Shown here one piece after another: positions 23,901 through 35,262 of a DNA stretch of 64,000 nucleotides. How positions within the stretch are numbered: position 1 is the first letter of the stretch; each line of letters begins with the position of its first letter. The notes beneath the pieces were generated by a model, which was given only the letters and a program-made list of their open reading frames with translations, had not been told where the DNA came from and did not search any database. This DNA comes from Zonotrichia leucophrys gambelii (Eukaryota; Chordata; Aves; Passeriformes; Passerellidae), in the NCBI RefSeq assembly GCF_028769735.1, contig NC_088169.1, forward strand, positions 43,801,229 through 43,865,228, given 5' to 3'. The translations under genes were made by a program, and so were the position numbers.

Positions 23901-26900
23901 TTTATTGGAATGAGAGAGGGAATTCTCACAGAGAGATCACTAATGCTCTTTTATACCTGGCAACTGCAATTGGGTGTCTGCAAGAGGCAGTGACTCAAGT
24001 GCTTTTTATCTAGTGGAAATGTGAAAAAAGTATTTTGTGGTAGGTGTGTGTGTGTGTCTGTGCATCCCTACATATACCACACTTGAAATTTAAGAGAATA
24101 CTATTATACAAAACAAGAACAATATAAATGACTCAAGTTATCATGATAGTACTAGCTCAAGGAGGATATTTAAAGGTTATCTTTTGAAACACCCCAAAAT
24201 TACTCTGATCGAGGTTAAAGGGCATTGCTACTTTATCTTTTTTCTTCCTTTTCATTCTCAGCCTGTGCTGCCACAGGCCTGCTTCTGTGAACTTTGGGCC
24301 CTTGACAACACTGAGCTCTACAGCACATGCATGGAAATATGGGGGGACTCAGCAGCGCTGTAACTGAACTTCTTTTTTCAGCACTAAACATCTATCTTTC
24401 AATTTCATAATGCAAAGGAGGGTCAAAGCAAACAATTACAGAATAAATCTCACAAATCACCTCAAGCATGAAATCACAGGAGAAAAGGAGTACCAGGACC
24501 AACCAGCTCCCTGCTTTTCACACTCAGCCCATGTCACAGCACACCCAGCTCCGTGGCTTTGGGGGTGGCCAGGGGAATCCCAGCCATGGTCTGTGCTCCC
24601 TGTGCCACCTGCACTTCCCCTTGTGGCGTGTCACGGTGCTGGCACTGGAGCTAGCATGTGTCACCTGCCCTTAGCCCCAGAGGAAAATGAAACCAAGCAA
24701 GTTTTTACAGGACACTTTCAACATTGAATGGGGATGGGTCCCATTACTCTCAAGACAAGAGATACAACTGAGATAAAAGAAAATCTTTGGTTGGCACCAG
24801 CTTTTCTGACTGCTGCACCTGGTGCCAACAGATTGGTTTGAGCGCAGCTTTATCCCACAAATCAGTGGAAGATGTATTATCTGCAAGAAAAGGTAAACAG
24901 AAGATTTGCAAGTTTAAAGGGCCAGGGGAAGCACAGATCTATCAGCTGGAATGTGCAGGAACTGATCTAGGGCCAGCTCTTGGGAGAGTGGTAAAATTCA
25001 CTGTAGACTGGGTGATGATAAAATTAACAAGTACGTGAGTAGACAGTTCTGAATTCAGAAATTAAAACTGAGTTTTCAAAATTCAGTCCAGTGTCAAAGC
25101 CGTCAGACTTATTTTTCCTTTCGAATTAAACATCTGAAAGCACATTTTATTGCTACCTATGAAAAAGTTGGTAACTTTTCCATACTTTTCCACTATAAAA
25201 AAGCTGTGAACACAGTTGATATTTCGTGCTTATTTTCTCAAGATGTTTTATCCTCAAATATATGTCTGGGCTTTATGGTAAAGTAAGATATTAAATAACA
25301 CAGGATCAAAGTCTTCAGTATTTGTTCTGCATCAGGGGAGAATGCTATACTGACATAAAAAGTAAACTTTATTTTTATACATCTGTCTATCTTATTGTCC
25401 TGCTTATAACACAGACTGTTGAAATGGAAATAACACCAAGTCTCCAAGCCTTATGATCAAAAACAAAACTAAAGAAAAGGTAACTTTTTTTTTAATCAAG
25501 TCCTAATAGCCTCCAAAGAGATATTACGGGTTTTTTTGTAAGTGTGTTATGGGTTTCTCTTTTTTCTTCTATTTAGTTTGGGTTTTAGAAACTCTGAGCT
25601 GAGGACATTTGAAAATCCTCAGTTCTGTTTATATGTTTCTTCTTAAATCACTGTAGAAAACCCTTGGCTTTAGGTGTCACAATAATGAATAAATTAATTA
25701 TGGATTGCTATAAAGTATGAGTGCTATTACAACTGTTTAGAATGTGATAAAAATCTTTGTTCACCTTTTCAAACAGAAAATACAGCATGTATTATAACTT
25801 CAATAGCAAGTGAGAATATTTAATGTTGAGCTTCCTTGAGATTACTGCAGTGTTATCTTTTTTTGACATTAAGCACCATTTCAAGTCCAAAAATACTTTT
25901 CTTCAGAAGTAATATGTTAGTATTTATGCTACCATTAGCATGTTTAAATGAAGGTCATTTAGATTTATTATTAGTAAATGAAAATACTGCTAAATTCACA
26001 TTAATATTAGTCTTAGAACCTTATATATTTAAAGTATTCTGTAACATAATTATATAAAGGAAATTCAGTTTTAATATGTCAGATAGTTTTATCATCTTAC
26101 AGGCAGCCCTCCAAAGTTAATAATGTCAAGAAACATGAAGTGTTTTTGGCTATAAGATTAGACTTTTTATTTGGGAAAGGGCTTTAATTTTCATTTCAAA
26201 AGTAGATTTCATGCCCCATGAAATTTAAATGGTGACATTTAGAAAAAGTTCACTTTATTAAATATAGTGAAAAATTATAGTGTACATGCTTCTTGCTCAA
26301 TCCATCAAGACTACCTCTGGAAAGACCGGGAATCTTTTTGCAGGTAAGAAAAAAGTGAATTCACTAAATAATCAGTTTCACCAATTGTTCATCCTCAGGA
26401 GGGATGTAGCTAGTCAGAATTATTTACTTCCTTAATTGTATTGACTGGAGTTTGGAAACAAAACTTCAAAATGTATTCAAAGCTTTTCTTTTTATTTAAT
26501 GACACTTATTTATTTAATGACACTTACTGAAAAAGTTTAACTTCCACAGAGAAATTCCACACAGAAATTAGATGTGACTAAGCAATGCTGGGATCCCACA
26601 TCACCTTCCAAGAAGTGGGACTTGTCTTACATGAGATAGATTTGTACTTATTCTTCTTTTCAAGAAAGTTAATGGAGAAGAGTCACTTTGAAAATATGCA
26701 AGTGAAGCCTTCTAGACCAATGCTCAGAATCTGTATAGGCATGTCTTGATGCTTATAATTTCATAAGAAACTGAGGTGAACACTAAAAAGACTGAAGCAA
26801 AAGGGTTTTTGTTATGTGCACTGCTATAAGCCATCTCTGCAGGAGTGGAGAGCTGCCCCAGCAAAATTATGGCCAATCCTCTGTGCAGACAGAGACCAGC

Positions 26901-26910
26901 AGAGACAAGA
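20967..26910. other. non-genic DNA
   Basis: No gene or transposon recognised. A short (GT)n run lies at 24044-24057. A GC-rich patch at about 24505-24690 overlaps a 105-codon open frame on the plus strand, with no known protein similarity. A perfect 18-bp tandem duplication is at 26491-26526. Confidence 0.5.
26491..26526 (+). repeat. 18-bp perfect tandem duplication
   Basis: TTTATTTAATGACACTTA occurs twice with no gap, at 26491-26508 and 26509-26526. Confidence 0.9.
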
Positions 26911-27455
26911 TGCAGGAAATCAGCTCAGTGGGTGTGCTAATTTTGTCTTCACAGATGTCTTTTGGAGTTGGGCTGAAAACAGTGTTGATAACATTGGGAT
27001 GGTTTTGTTGCTGCTGAGCAGTGCTTACACAGTGTCCTTTCTCTTTCTCTTACATCCCACCAAGGAGTTGGGGGAGACGCAGCTGGGACATGTAACTGCA
27101 TCTGACTGAAGGGATGTCCCAAACCTTATGGCATCATGTTCATCATATAAATCCTGGGGAAGAAGGAAGGAGGAAACATTCAGAGTGGTGGCATTTGTCT
27201 TCTCAAGTAACTGTCACATGTAATGGAGCCCAGCTCTCCTGGAGATGGCTGAACACCTGCCTGCCATGGGAAATCGTGAATGAATTTCCTGTTTTACTTT
27301 GCTTGCATGCATGAGTTTTGCTTGCCCTATTAAACTGTCTTTATCTCAGCCTACCAGCTTTTTCCCTTTTCTGATTTGCTCCCCAGTCCTGTTGGTGGAG
27401 GCGTGAGCGAGCAGCTCTGTGGTGCTTGGTTGCCAGCTGGGGTTAAACCACAACA
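26911..27455 (+). mobile_element. avian ERV solo LTR ending GGTTAAACCACAACA
   Basis: The block matches a very common bird LTR family. Landmarks in order are AACAGTGTTGATAACA, GCTGAGCAGTGCTTACACAG, CAGCTGGGACA, GGCATCATGTTCATCATATAAA (TATA box near 27145), CTGGAGATGGCTGAACACCTG, the polyadenylation-type signal ATTAAACTGTCTTTATCTC near 27329, GTGAGCGAGCAGCTCTGTGG, and the end TGCCAGCTGGGGTTAAACCAC then AACA. No internal viral sequence is adjacent, so it is read as a solo LTR. The first 30 bases are diverged, so the left edge is approximate, and I could not confirm a target-site duplication. A diverged copy of the same family sits on the other strand at 37954-38330. Confidence 0.85.
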
Positions 27456-28037
27456 GCAGGCTATCTTCAAGTACCATTGATAAAAAGAAAATTTGTTGTA
27501 GGGAGGGAACAGGCCAATTTACTGCCCTTCAAGTGCCCTGGCTGTTCTTCAAAAAGAGGTGGGTAGTAAAAAGCAGCCATCCCTTACATTCCCCGGTTGC
27601 TCTGTTAACAATACATTTTTGTTAGGCATGTAGTAGCAATGCAGCTGTGACCTGAGATTCATTAGTTCTGTAGTTGGATAAATATATATGAATCCTACTG
27701 CTTCAGTTAGTATCAGCCAGAAGCTGACCATTAATTTAATCAATCAACGACTGAGACTCATGGACTGGTTACAATTAGTGTTAACTAAATGGTGAATAAC
27801 AGCATGTGTAAGCCCTGGCAGATGTTGTGATTCTCACTGGGCTTTGCTTTTTTTAAGAGGAACTGCTTTTGCCTCAAAGAACCGTTTGATATAAATGAGG
27901 GGAAAAAAAAGAGAAATGTGAAAGAATAGATATCTCCATATCAAAGCAAAAGTTCAAGACCCAGATCCAGTAAAGAACATATTCAGCTGCACCCTCCCCA
28001 AACCTTTGGTAGAAGTGTTATAAAAAGAGATTTCTGT
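27456..28037. other. spacer between LTR and CR1
   Basis: About 580 bp without a recognised gene or repeat. A purine-rich run lies at about 27897-27926. Confidence 0.55.
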
Positions 28038-28245
28038 AGAATCATAGAATGATCTGGGTTGGAAGGAATGTTAAAAACCATACAGTTCCAGCTTCCCTGC
28101 CATGGGCAGGGACACCTTCCACCAGACCAGGTTCATCAGGTTTCCCGCGCTTCCAAGAATGAGGTATTTACAACTTCTCTGGGAAATCTCCTCCAGTGCC
28201 TCACAGTAAGGAATTTCTCCCTAATAGTCAATCTAAACCTAGATG
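28038..28245 (-). mobile_element. CR1 LINE, 3' end fragment
   Basis: It begins with AGAATCATAGAATGATCTGG, then the CCTGCCATGGGCAGGGACACC core, ACAACTTCTCTGGGAAATC, and CCAGTGCCTCACAGTAAGG, ending near TCTAAACCTAGATGAGA. The order shows a minus-strand CR1 whose 3' tail is at the left. It is 5'-truncated at about 200 bp, as most CR1 copies are. Confidence 0.88.
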
Positions 28246-31200
28246 AGAGAAGAAAACGGTGACAATGAAGATAAAATAATGATTTCACTGAAGAAAATAC
28301 AGAAACAGGAATGTAGTGCAAGGTCTGGGTGTAGAAACTGCAGATCAAATGGGGGGAATTTGCTATGTTGGCTTGTCTTGCTATTTAAGGAAGAAGCTTT
28401 GGCACTATTTAAGAATTTACAATTAATTTATTCTCTGTAAACCATCCTTTTATTTTGAGAGAATCAGTTCAATAGAACATGGCTGCTTACCAAGCTCCCA
28501 AAGAAGGAAGGAATGTCCTGACAGCATTTTGCAGTTTTCCTCAGTTTGTAAAGACAGTTGTTTTATCAAGTGTAAGAAATAAATCAGGAGTCTGAAAATA
28601 GGGATAAAATTTACAGTCATAAAACTTTCACCACGGAATAAAATTATATAAAATTAAAGTGACTTTTAATTTCTAAATATGGAGAACCAGAAAAGTTGCC
28701 AGTCTAATGTATGAAGTGGTGAGTAAGTGGGTAGTAGGAATACTTTACTGGTAGGAATAAATCATTTCTGTGCATTGATTACCTGTTTCACCTCAGAAGT
28801 CAATATTTAAGGACCGAAATTTTCCATACAATTACTAATTAAACAAGGTTGCTGAAGAAGAAGGCAATCTTACACACTTGTCTAGACACAAATTGTAGTC
28901 AATGAGCCCCATAGGTTAAGACGTTCAGTAATCCAGTGTGCTTAAAAGGTTTTATTAAGAATAATCCTGATAGTATTGATTCATTGATGACAAGATAAGA
29001 TTTAGAAGTGCTAAAACTATTTGCCAGTCTCTTCAGTTTATTCAAAAGGAAGTCTAGCTTCTAATCCTCTGGATTTAATCTTATATTGTATCATTCTCAT
29101 GTTACAGAATAAATGTTTTGAGAGGATCTATTTCTCTGGATATGAAATGCCATAATATCTATTGCATTACGTAGTGGCCACAACAGGAACTGCCCTGCAC
29201 ATTTGATTTCCACATCTCAATCAAACCAGAGATGAGGAGTGGTCCAGAAGCCGGTGGTGCTGTGCAGTGAAGATGATCCAGCTTTCCAGGGGTCTGTCCG
29301 TCCATCACTGTTTTTCATTGTCTCTGACTCTGGGAACTGAGTGAAGGTGTTGGACACTTTTTTTGTGTAAAGCACTTCCTCTTTTTTATACTTTTGCTGT
29401 CAATATTGTTGCTCTGTGCATGATTCCACTGCATTACAGTAATTGGTTATTTCAACCTGTAGTCTCTGCCTCTGTCCCTCTCTCACCAGGGGTGTGAGGG
29501 GAAGGAGAATGGTTTGTTTGAAATTTAATTTCTAACTGAAGAAGCACTCCAGTACTTTATATACAGAGGCAAAGGGATTAAATATCTCTCCATTAGTGTT
29601 ATTAACAGTATCCTTATTAATCTCTTTGAGTATTTGTTGTATTCTTGCTCCTGAAAAATACATTTTATTTCTGTTAAGAATCAACATTTTAGTTGTACAT
29701 TGTTTCCATGGTATGACCTAAAATTTTCACAGATGTTTCTATCATCCTCAAAACTGCTCCCTGTGGACTTACTATGGCCTTCTCATCTATATCAGAAGAT
29801 GAGGAATTTCAAGTCTTTCAGCTTGTTCTCTCTAAAATAAGAATTTTATCAAGTATTCTGTGTACCAAATATTTGTACAGAACAACACAGATAGTTTCTA
29901 CCTGTGTGCTCTACACACTCATTTTTATAAAAAGAGGAAAAAGAGATTCATCACAACAGATGCAAGAAATTTGGCCCCTATCCCACAAATATCCTTAACT
30001 GAGTTTGCTGTTCAAGAAGGCTGCTTTGCCGTCAAAAAAAAAAGGTTTTTTTAGCAGTATGTGTTTTCTCTCTCATTTTATTATGTTTTCACTCTTGATA
30101 GAAAACAATCACTTTTCTTATCACTTTGGGAAATGAATTCTTTTTAAGCACAGATTAATACAATATTGATAAAAGCCATTGTTATGTATATATGTCTGTA
30201 GTGAACAAAAGTAATTTTGTTCCTCTAGACTTTTGAAATCTGCAGCATTATTGGCTGTCTAAATCTCATTGATTTGCCTCATGTAAGCATATGGAGCTTT
30301 TTGTAAGTAATGAAATGCTAGGGTTCAGTTTGGTGCATCTTTCATTAAATCTGCAGTGATGAAATCTCTTTAATAATGTGTATGACATTGTTTTCCCCTC
30401 CCCCAAGTTTCATCTGGGATGGAGATGTAATTGAACTGCTTTTCTTTCATATTTTATGTGGACAGGTAGTAAAATCTATGATATTTTTAAGAAATTGTGA
30501 AATTCAACTTTTTTGTCAAGTTAGAACCTTGCTTTTATAAATATGTATGTTTATTGTCGGGAAATATAAAACAGATCAGAAAAAATACTTGTTCAAACAT
30601 TGAGTTAGTAGCCAGAACTAAACAAAAAGCAGATCAAAAAGACAAAGAAAATAATTGTCAAAAAAACACAGACTCAGTCCTCAATCCCAAAAATACTTGA
30701 TTTCATGGATACTTTTATAGAAAAGAATAATCCATCTGACGATCATGGGATGATTGTTGCAAACAAAATTGAAACGTTGCTTACAATGAAATGAACAAGT
30801 GTGGCTACACATAAAAAGAAATCTCTAAGCTCTTATTGTTTTAAAAATGGGTAATAATTAATCTTTTTTTTTTGTTATTGGGCACTTGGAATATAAACAG
30901 CATTATGTTAAAACATTCAAGTTTTATTTATAAAGCAAGATTCTGAGTCTTCGTCAATATTTAGTACATTAATCATGTGATATAGAGAACTGGAACTGAA
31001 AAGAATGGAGGCAACTGTCCTTTGCACTGCGTGGAGAAGTATATATGAGTTCAAAGAAAATGTTTTGTTGGGTAAAATATTTGAGCTTAAATTATAGCTA
31101 TATCGATGATATGGATGAATCACAGATAAAATTTTAAAAGCCTTCTTCCATGAAAAAATAAATTAATAAATAAAACTGTCTCTTTAAATATTAATAAGGT

Positions 31201-34041
31201 CAACTTATGAAGCCTGACACTGTCTTTACAGTGTAGCACACTTTACTTCTTCAGATAAGGACACTATGCTTGAAGATTACTTTAGTGCTGTCCAATGTCA
31301 GAACTTCATAAAGTTCATAAAAGAAAGCCTGTCTCTACACTTTCTTTCCTTCTATCACATAAGACAGAGTTTTATATTTCAGCTGCACATTGACACTTGA
31401 ATTTTTCAAAGCCACTAATTCTATACCATGGCATAACTTATTACCCAGCTCTGATGGGTGCAGTGTGTGGATCCAGTTCTTCAGCTTCCTCTACTTTGAA
31501 TCAACTTATTGATTCCAGTATCTTCAAATATAAATCCTCTGGTCTCCTTTTCTGCATGTTACAAATTCATTGATGTGATACAGATAGGAAAATAATGGAT
31601 TTGTAAACTGTTGTACATTGAAATGAAGGAAAAGCACGGGGTTTATTCCAAGGAAAAACAGCTGTTGAGGAACTGTGATTTTAAGAGGAGAGGATGGCAC
31701 TGTGATAGAGCACAGCTGAACCATTCAAGAGGTTGTTTACAGGCGTCCTTCAGTTAGATGCAGTATTATAAGGCAAATGGTTTGCCCCCAACAGAGTATG
31801 CGTGTGTTACTAGATAAAGAATGGTCAGGGGCAGGAGCCATGACTGCCTTCACTGCTTAAATGCCAGCTTGCTCCCTGGATTTGGGCTGGGCTGGCTCTC
31901 TCCAAAGCAATACTTGCCTACAGGGATCTAAATCGAAGCAAGGTAGGTACAAATCAGACGGTGTCACTTGGCTTAGGATCATCCCTTGCTCTTTTAGTAC
32001 TTATCACTGTAGAGAGTCAGTATGTCCTCACATGCATGAAATGCTCTTATAATTCTGATGATGCTGGAGAATTTCCAGTTGAAAACTTGTATGACTTTCT
32101 TTCCAAGCATTGACAGGATGATAAAGGACAGTCCAGTAGGCATTAGTAAGTGGAGGATATAAACAAGGACATACCCAAGTCTGTCTTTTATAAATGGTGT
32201 TGAGTGTGTGGGGAGTGGGTATGTAATCAGTGACCCTCCCTGTTCCTTATTTTGTGTGCTTGAGGCCTGAGATCAGATTAATCAGGGAATTAGTGTAATC
32301 TAGGTACCAATAGTCTGTATCTGCTCTAAGATATCCTGTTCCTGTTACCCACAAAATAGCAAATATTTTTTTAAAGGGGACTCTTAGAAATGTGATTTAT
32401 CAGAAGGTAGAAGCATGAATTTTGTATGTCTCTATGGATTATAATCTTGTTTTATATCTTTGTAGCAGTCAACATATAGCCAGCATAGATGTTTTTTCAA
32501 AAATGAGTCTAAATACTTTGAAACATTTCATAATTCAGAAGTCTTTTCTGTAACTTTATATTGGTGGTACATAATAGCCTTAATTAAGGGTTAGAGTAAT
32601 TTCAACTGTTTTCAGAGCTTTTCCACCCCTGGAACCTAATTTTTTCCTATACACACTTTTCTCTTAACCACCTGAACAATTATTGTAACAGCCTGAATTC
32701 TTATATTACCCTCTCTGCTCCCCACTGTTACTTTGCCTTTCCAGTAAGCTCTCTTCAGAGATAAATACAAATATGAATAGCACTTATAATTCAGCCTCTT
32801 CTAAAAGAACATTTCATTAATTTCTCAGTATTTGTATCTACTTATGACATTTATGTACTCTGCTGTTGTTCACTTTTCTCTTGTTTGCTTTATTACTTCT
32901 CTGACGTGCAGGTTTTGGAGATTTCTTCTATCTCTTGTGATGGAAGGCCACTTGGTATGCATTCCCTTTCCTTGTCCTTGGTTTTTTTTCCTTTAATCCT
33001 GCTCTTTTTTTCCACATATAAGCCACTTATCTGAAAAGACTGAATGCATTTTTCCTGACTTATCTAAAAAGACTGAATGCATTTTTCCTGAACATAATAC
33101 AATATATCTTTCTTCTACTCTGAAGAAACACTGAAATGAAGCAATTTGATTAAAAAAGGAAAGAAAGAAAACCAGTCTGTGTATAGTACAAAAAGCACCA
33201 TTAAAATAGCTTTAAAAAAACAAAATCACAAATCTATGTTTTTAACCTGAAACAATTTTATTGGAATCAAAATAAAAAAACCCATTTCTAAAGCATTTTA
33301 AGCTCTGCAGCTTTTATTGTTTTATTTTAGAGATACTGTAGGAGTGACACAGAAATTGTTAGCATTTACACATTTCCCAGGTTTTGTTTTGCTAAAAAAA
33401 TATTTTAAATTATTTATAATTTCCAGTTTAGGCAAAATTTTATTGGAAAGATAGAAGAGGAACCCTCTGGAGGAACAACCTCTCTTATAAATGTTTTAAA
33501 AAATATCACACTAGCTATATTATTTGAATTACAGTTTTGAACTCTTGTCCTTTTCCACGCTAGCATTAGTTTAAATGTCTTTTGCTGCAGTTTTCTTAGA
33601 ATGTACCACAGCTGAACAACACATTTTGGAAGCTTTCTGGGACACCCCACTGGTATTGACTGGACCGGATGGATGAGAGTTCAAATCCCCATAAAGCTTA
33701 AAATTGATTTTTGGAAGAATCCAGTCACTTTAAGAAAGCATTCCAATACAGAGGCCACTTGTAATAGGCAGTTCATGTGCTGACCAGAAACCCCACTCAA
33801 AAGCTAAAAATTCTGTCTCAACAATTGTTTGTCAAAAAAGAGGAAGACAGGTTACAGTCCAGCTCTACTGGAGAAATTTATTCCGAAATATTGTTGCTTT
33901 TGAAATCTAGATGTCCCAGTTTCTCGTCATCCAGTTTCATCTAGAGCTTTGTTTTTCACTGATTTTTCTTTTCTCTAAGACAAGTTTGTTTCTTTTTAAT
34001 ATAGTCAAGCCCCATAAACCCGTAGTCAAAAACCATGTATA
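28246..34041. other. non-genic DNA
   Basis: Nearly 6 kb of AT-rich sequence without a recognisable exon or transposon. The longest open frames are below 80 codons. A 33-bp tandem duplication is at 33025-33090. Confidence 0.55.
33025..33090 (+). repeat. 33-bp tandem duplication
   Basis: Two adjacent copies (33025-33057 and 33058-33090) start ACTTATCT and end TTTTTCCTG. They differ at one position, G versus A after ACTTATCT. Confidence 0.9.
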
Positions 34042-34125
34042 TCACAGAATCACAGAATAGTTGAAGTTGGAAGGGACCTCAGGCATTAATTACTTTCAAC
34101 CCTCCTGCTTAAGCAGGACCACCAA
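34042..34125 (-). mobile_element. CR1 LINE, short 3' end fragment
   Basis: CACAGAATCACAGAATAG is followed by TTGAAGTTGGAAGGGACCTC and CAACCCTCCTGCTTAAGCAG. This is the tail end of a minus-strand CR1, about 84 bp, truncated at its 5' side (right). Confidence 0.85.
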
Positions 34126-34811
34126 TCCATGAAGTTGGGTTTTAACTTTTTGATTAAATGTGTGGGAATAAGGAACATGAATGGACCTGAGTCAAATACA
34201 GGTCAAATCACTGCCTTCTGGATCCTGGGCTTAGCTCTTTATTTTGTGCTTCATTACATTGCATTTAGGTGTCCTTTGGATCAGGAAAGGAATTCTACTA
34301 AAATTAAACCCTGGAGGTCAGTGGAGCAAAACAGTGGCAGATTGGGAGAAGCAAGAAACAACAAAAGCATAGTCCTAGATAAAGGGAAAGTTTTCACATT
34401 CTAGTTACTGAGTAGCAGAGCAGCTTTGAAATTCACAAATTCACTGGTTTTTTGGGGAGGGAGGGTGGAGATTATTCATGCAGTGTTAAGAAGTCACTTC
34501 TGTCAATAGATAGGAAAGATGGATAGAAGAAATGAGACCAGATCAGGATTCAACATCTTCATGAGTAGTCTAGGATGGGGAAGAATGAAGAATGTGAGGT
34601 GTAGGGATGTTTTGAAAGAATGTATGTATAGCTTCTGTGAGAAAAAACCAGTTTATGTCAGTACTTATTCAATGGAAGTGACTTTTTTGACTTTTGGGAC
34701 CCCTGATATATTTCTAAGAACTTAGCTATTGGTAAGGGTAGTAGGAGTGCTGGAAAGTGGAATAGCTTCATGTTCTTTGAGGCAGAAATAGTAGAAAAAG
34801 TGAAAGACCAA
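34126..34811. other. spacer between two CR1 copies
   Basis: No gene recognised. A compact G-rich motif GGGGAGGGAGGGTGG is at 34454-34468. Confidence 0.55.
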
Positions 34812-35262
34812 ATAGAATTATAGAATCTTTAAGTTTGGACAAGATCTCCAGGATCATCAAGTCAAAGCTTTGTTCAAACACCCCTCCCTATCAACTAAAC
34901 CATAGCGCTAAATACTGGTCCGGAATTTATATTAAAAAGTCAAATCTTGGAATTTATTAAAAATTTTCAAGAAATTTTCCTGAGGGGATGGTGGCCCCAC
35001 CAACTCCCTGGGCAGCCAGTTCCAATGCTGAACCACACTTCCAGACAAAAACCTGAACCTGCCCTGACGCAGCTTGAGGCTATTTCCCCTTTTGTCCTGT
35101 CACTTGTTGCTTGGGAGAAGAGGTCAACTCCCACCTTGCTACAACCTCTGCTCAGGTAGTTGTAGAGAGTGATGAAGTTTCCCCACACCCTCCTTCCCTG
35201 CAGGCTAAACAACTCCAGATGTATGGCTGCTCCTCAGATGCCTTTCTCTTCAGGAACATCTT
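34812..35262 (-). mobile_element. CR1 LINE, 450-bp 3' fragment
   Basis: The tail ATAGAATTATAGAATC is at the left. It is followed by CAAACACCCCTCCC, an ACCATAGCGCTAAATACTGG part, CCCACCAACTCCCTGGGCAG, CAGTTCCAATGCTGAACCAC, CTGTCACTTGTTGCTTGGGA and CAGGCTAAACAACTCCAG. All fit a minus-strand CR1. About 60 AT-rich bases near 34917-34975 do not fit and look diverged or inserted. The short open frames in this stretch on the minus strand belong to the C-terminal end of the CR1 second open frame and are decayed. Confidence 0.87.
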
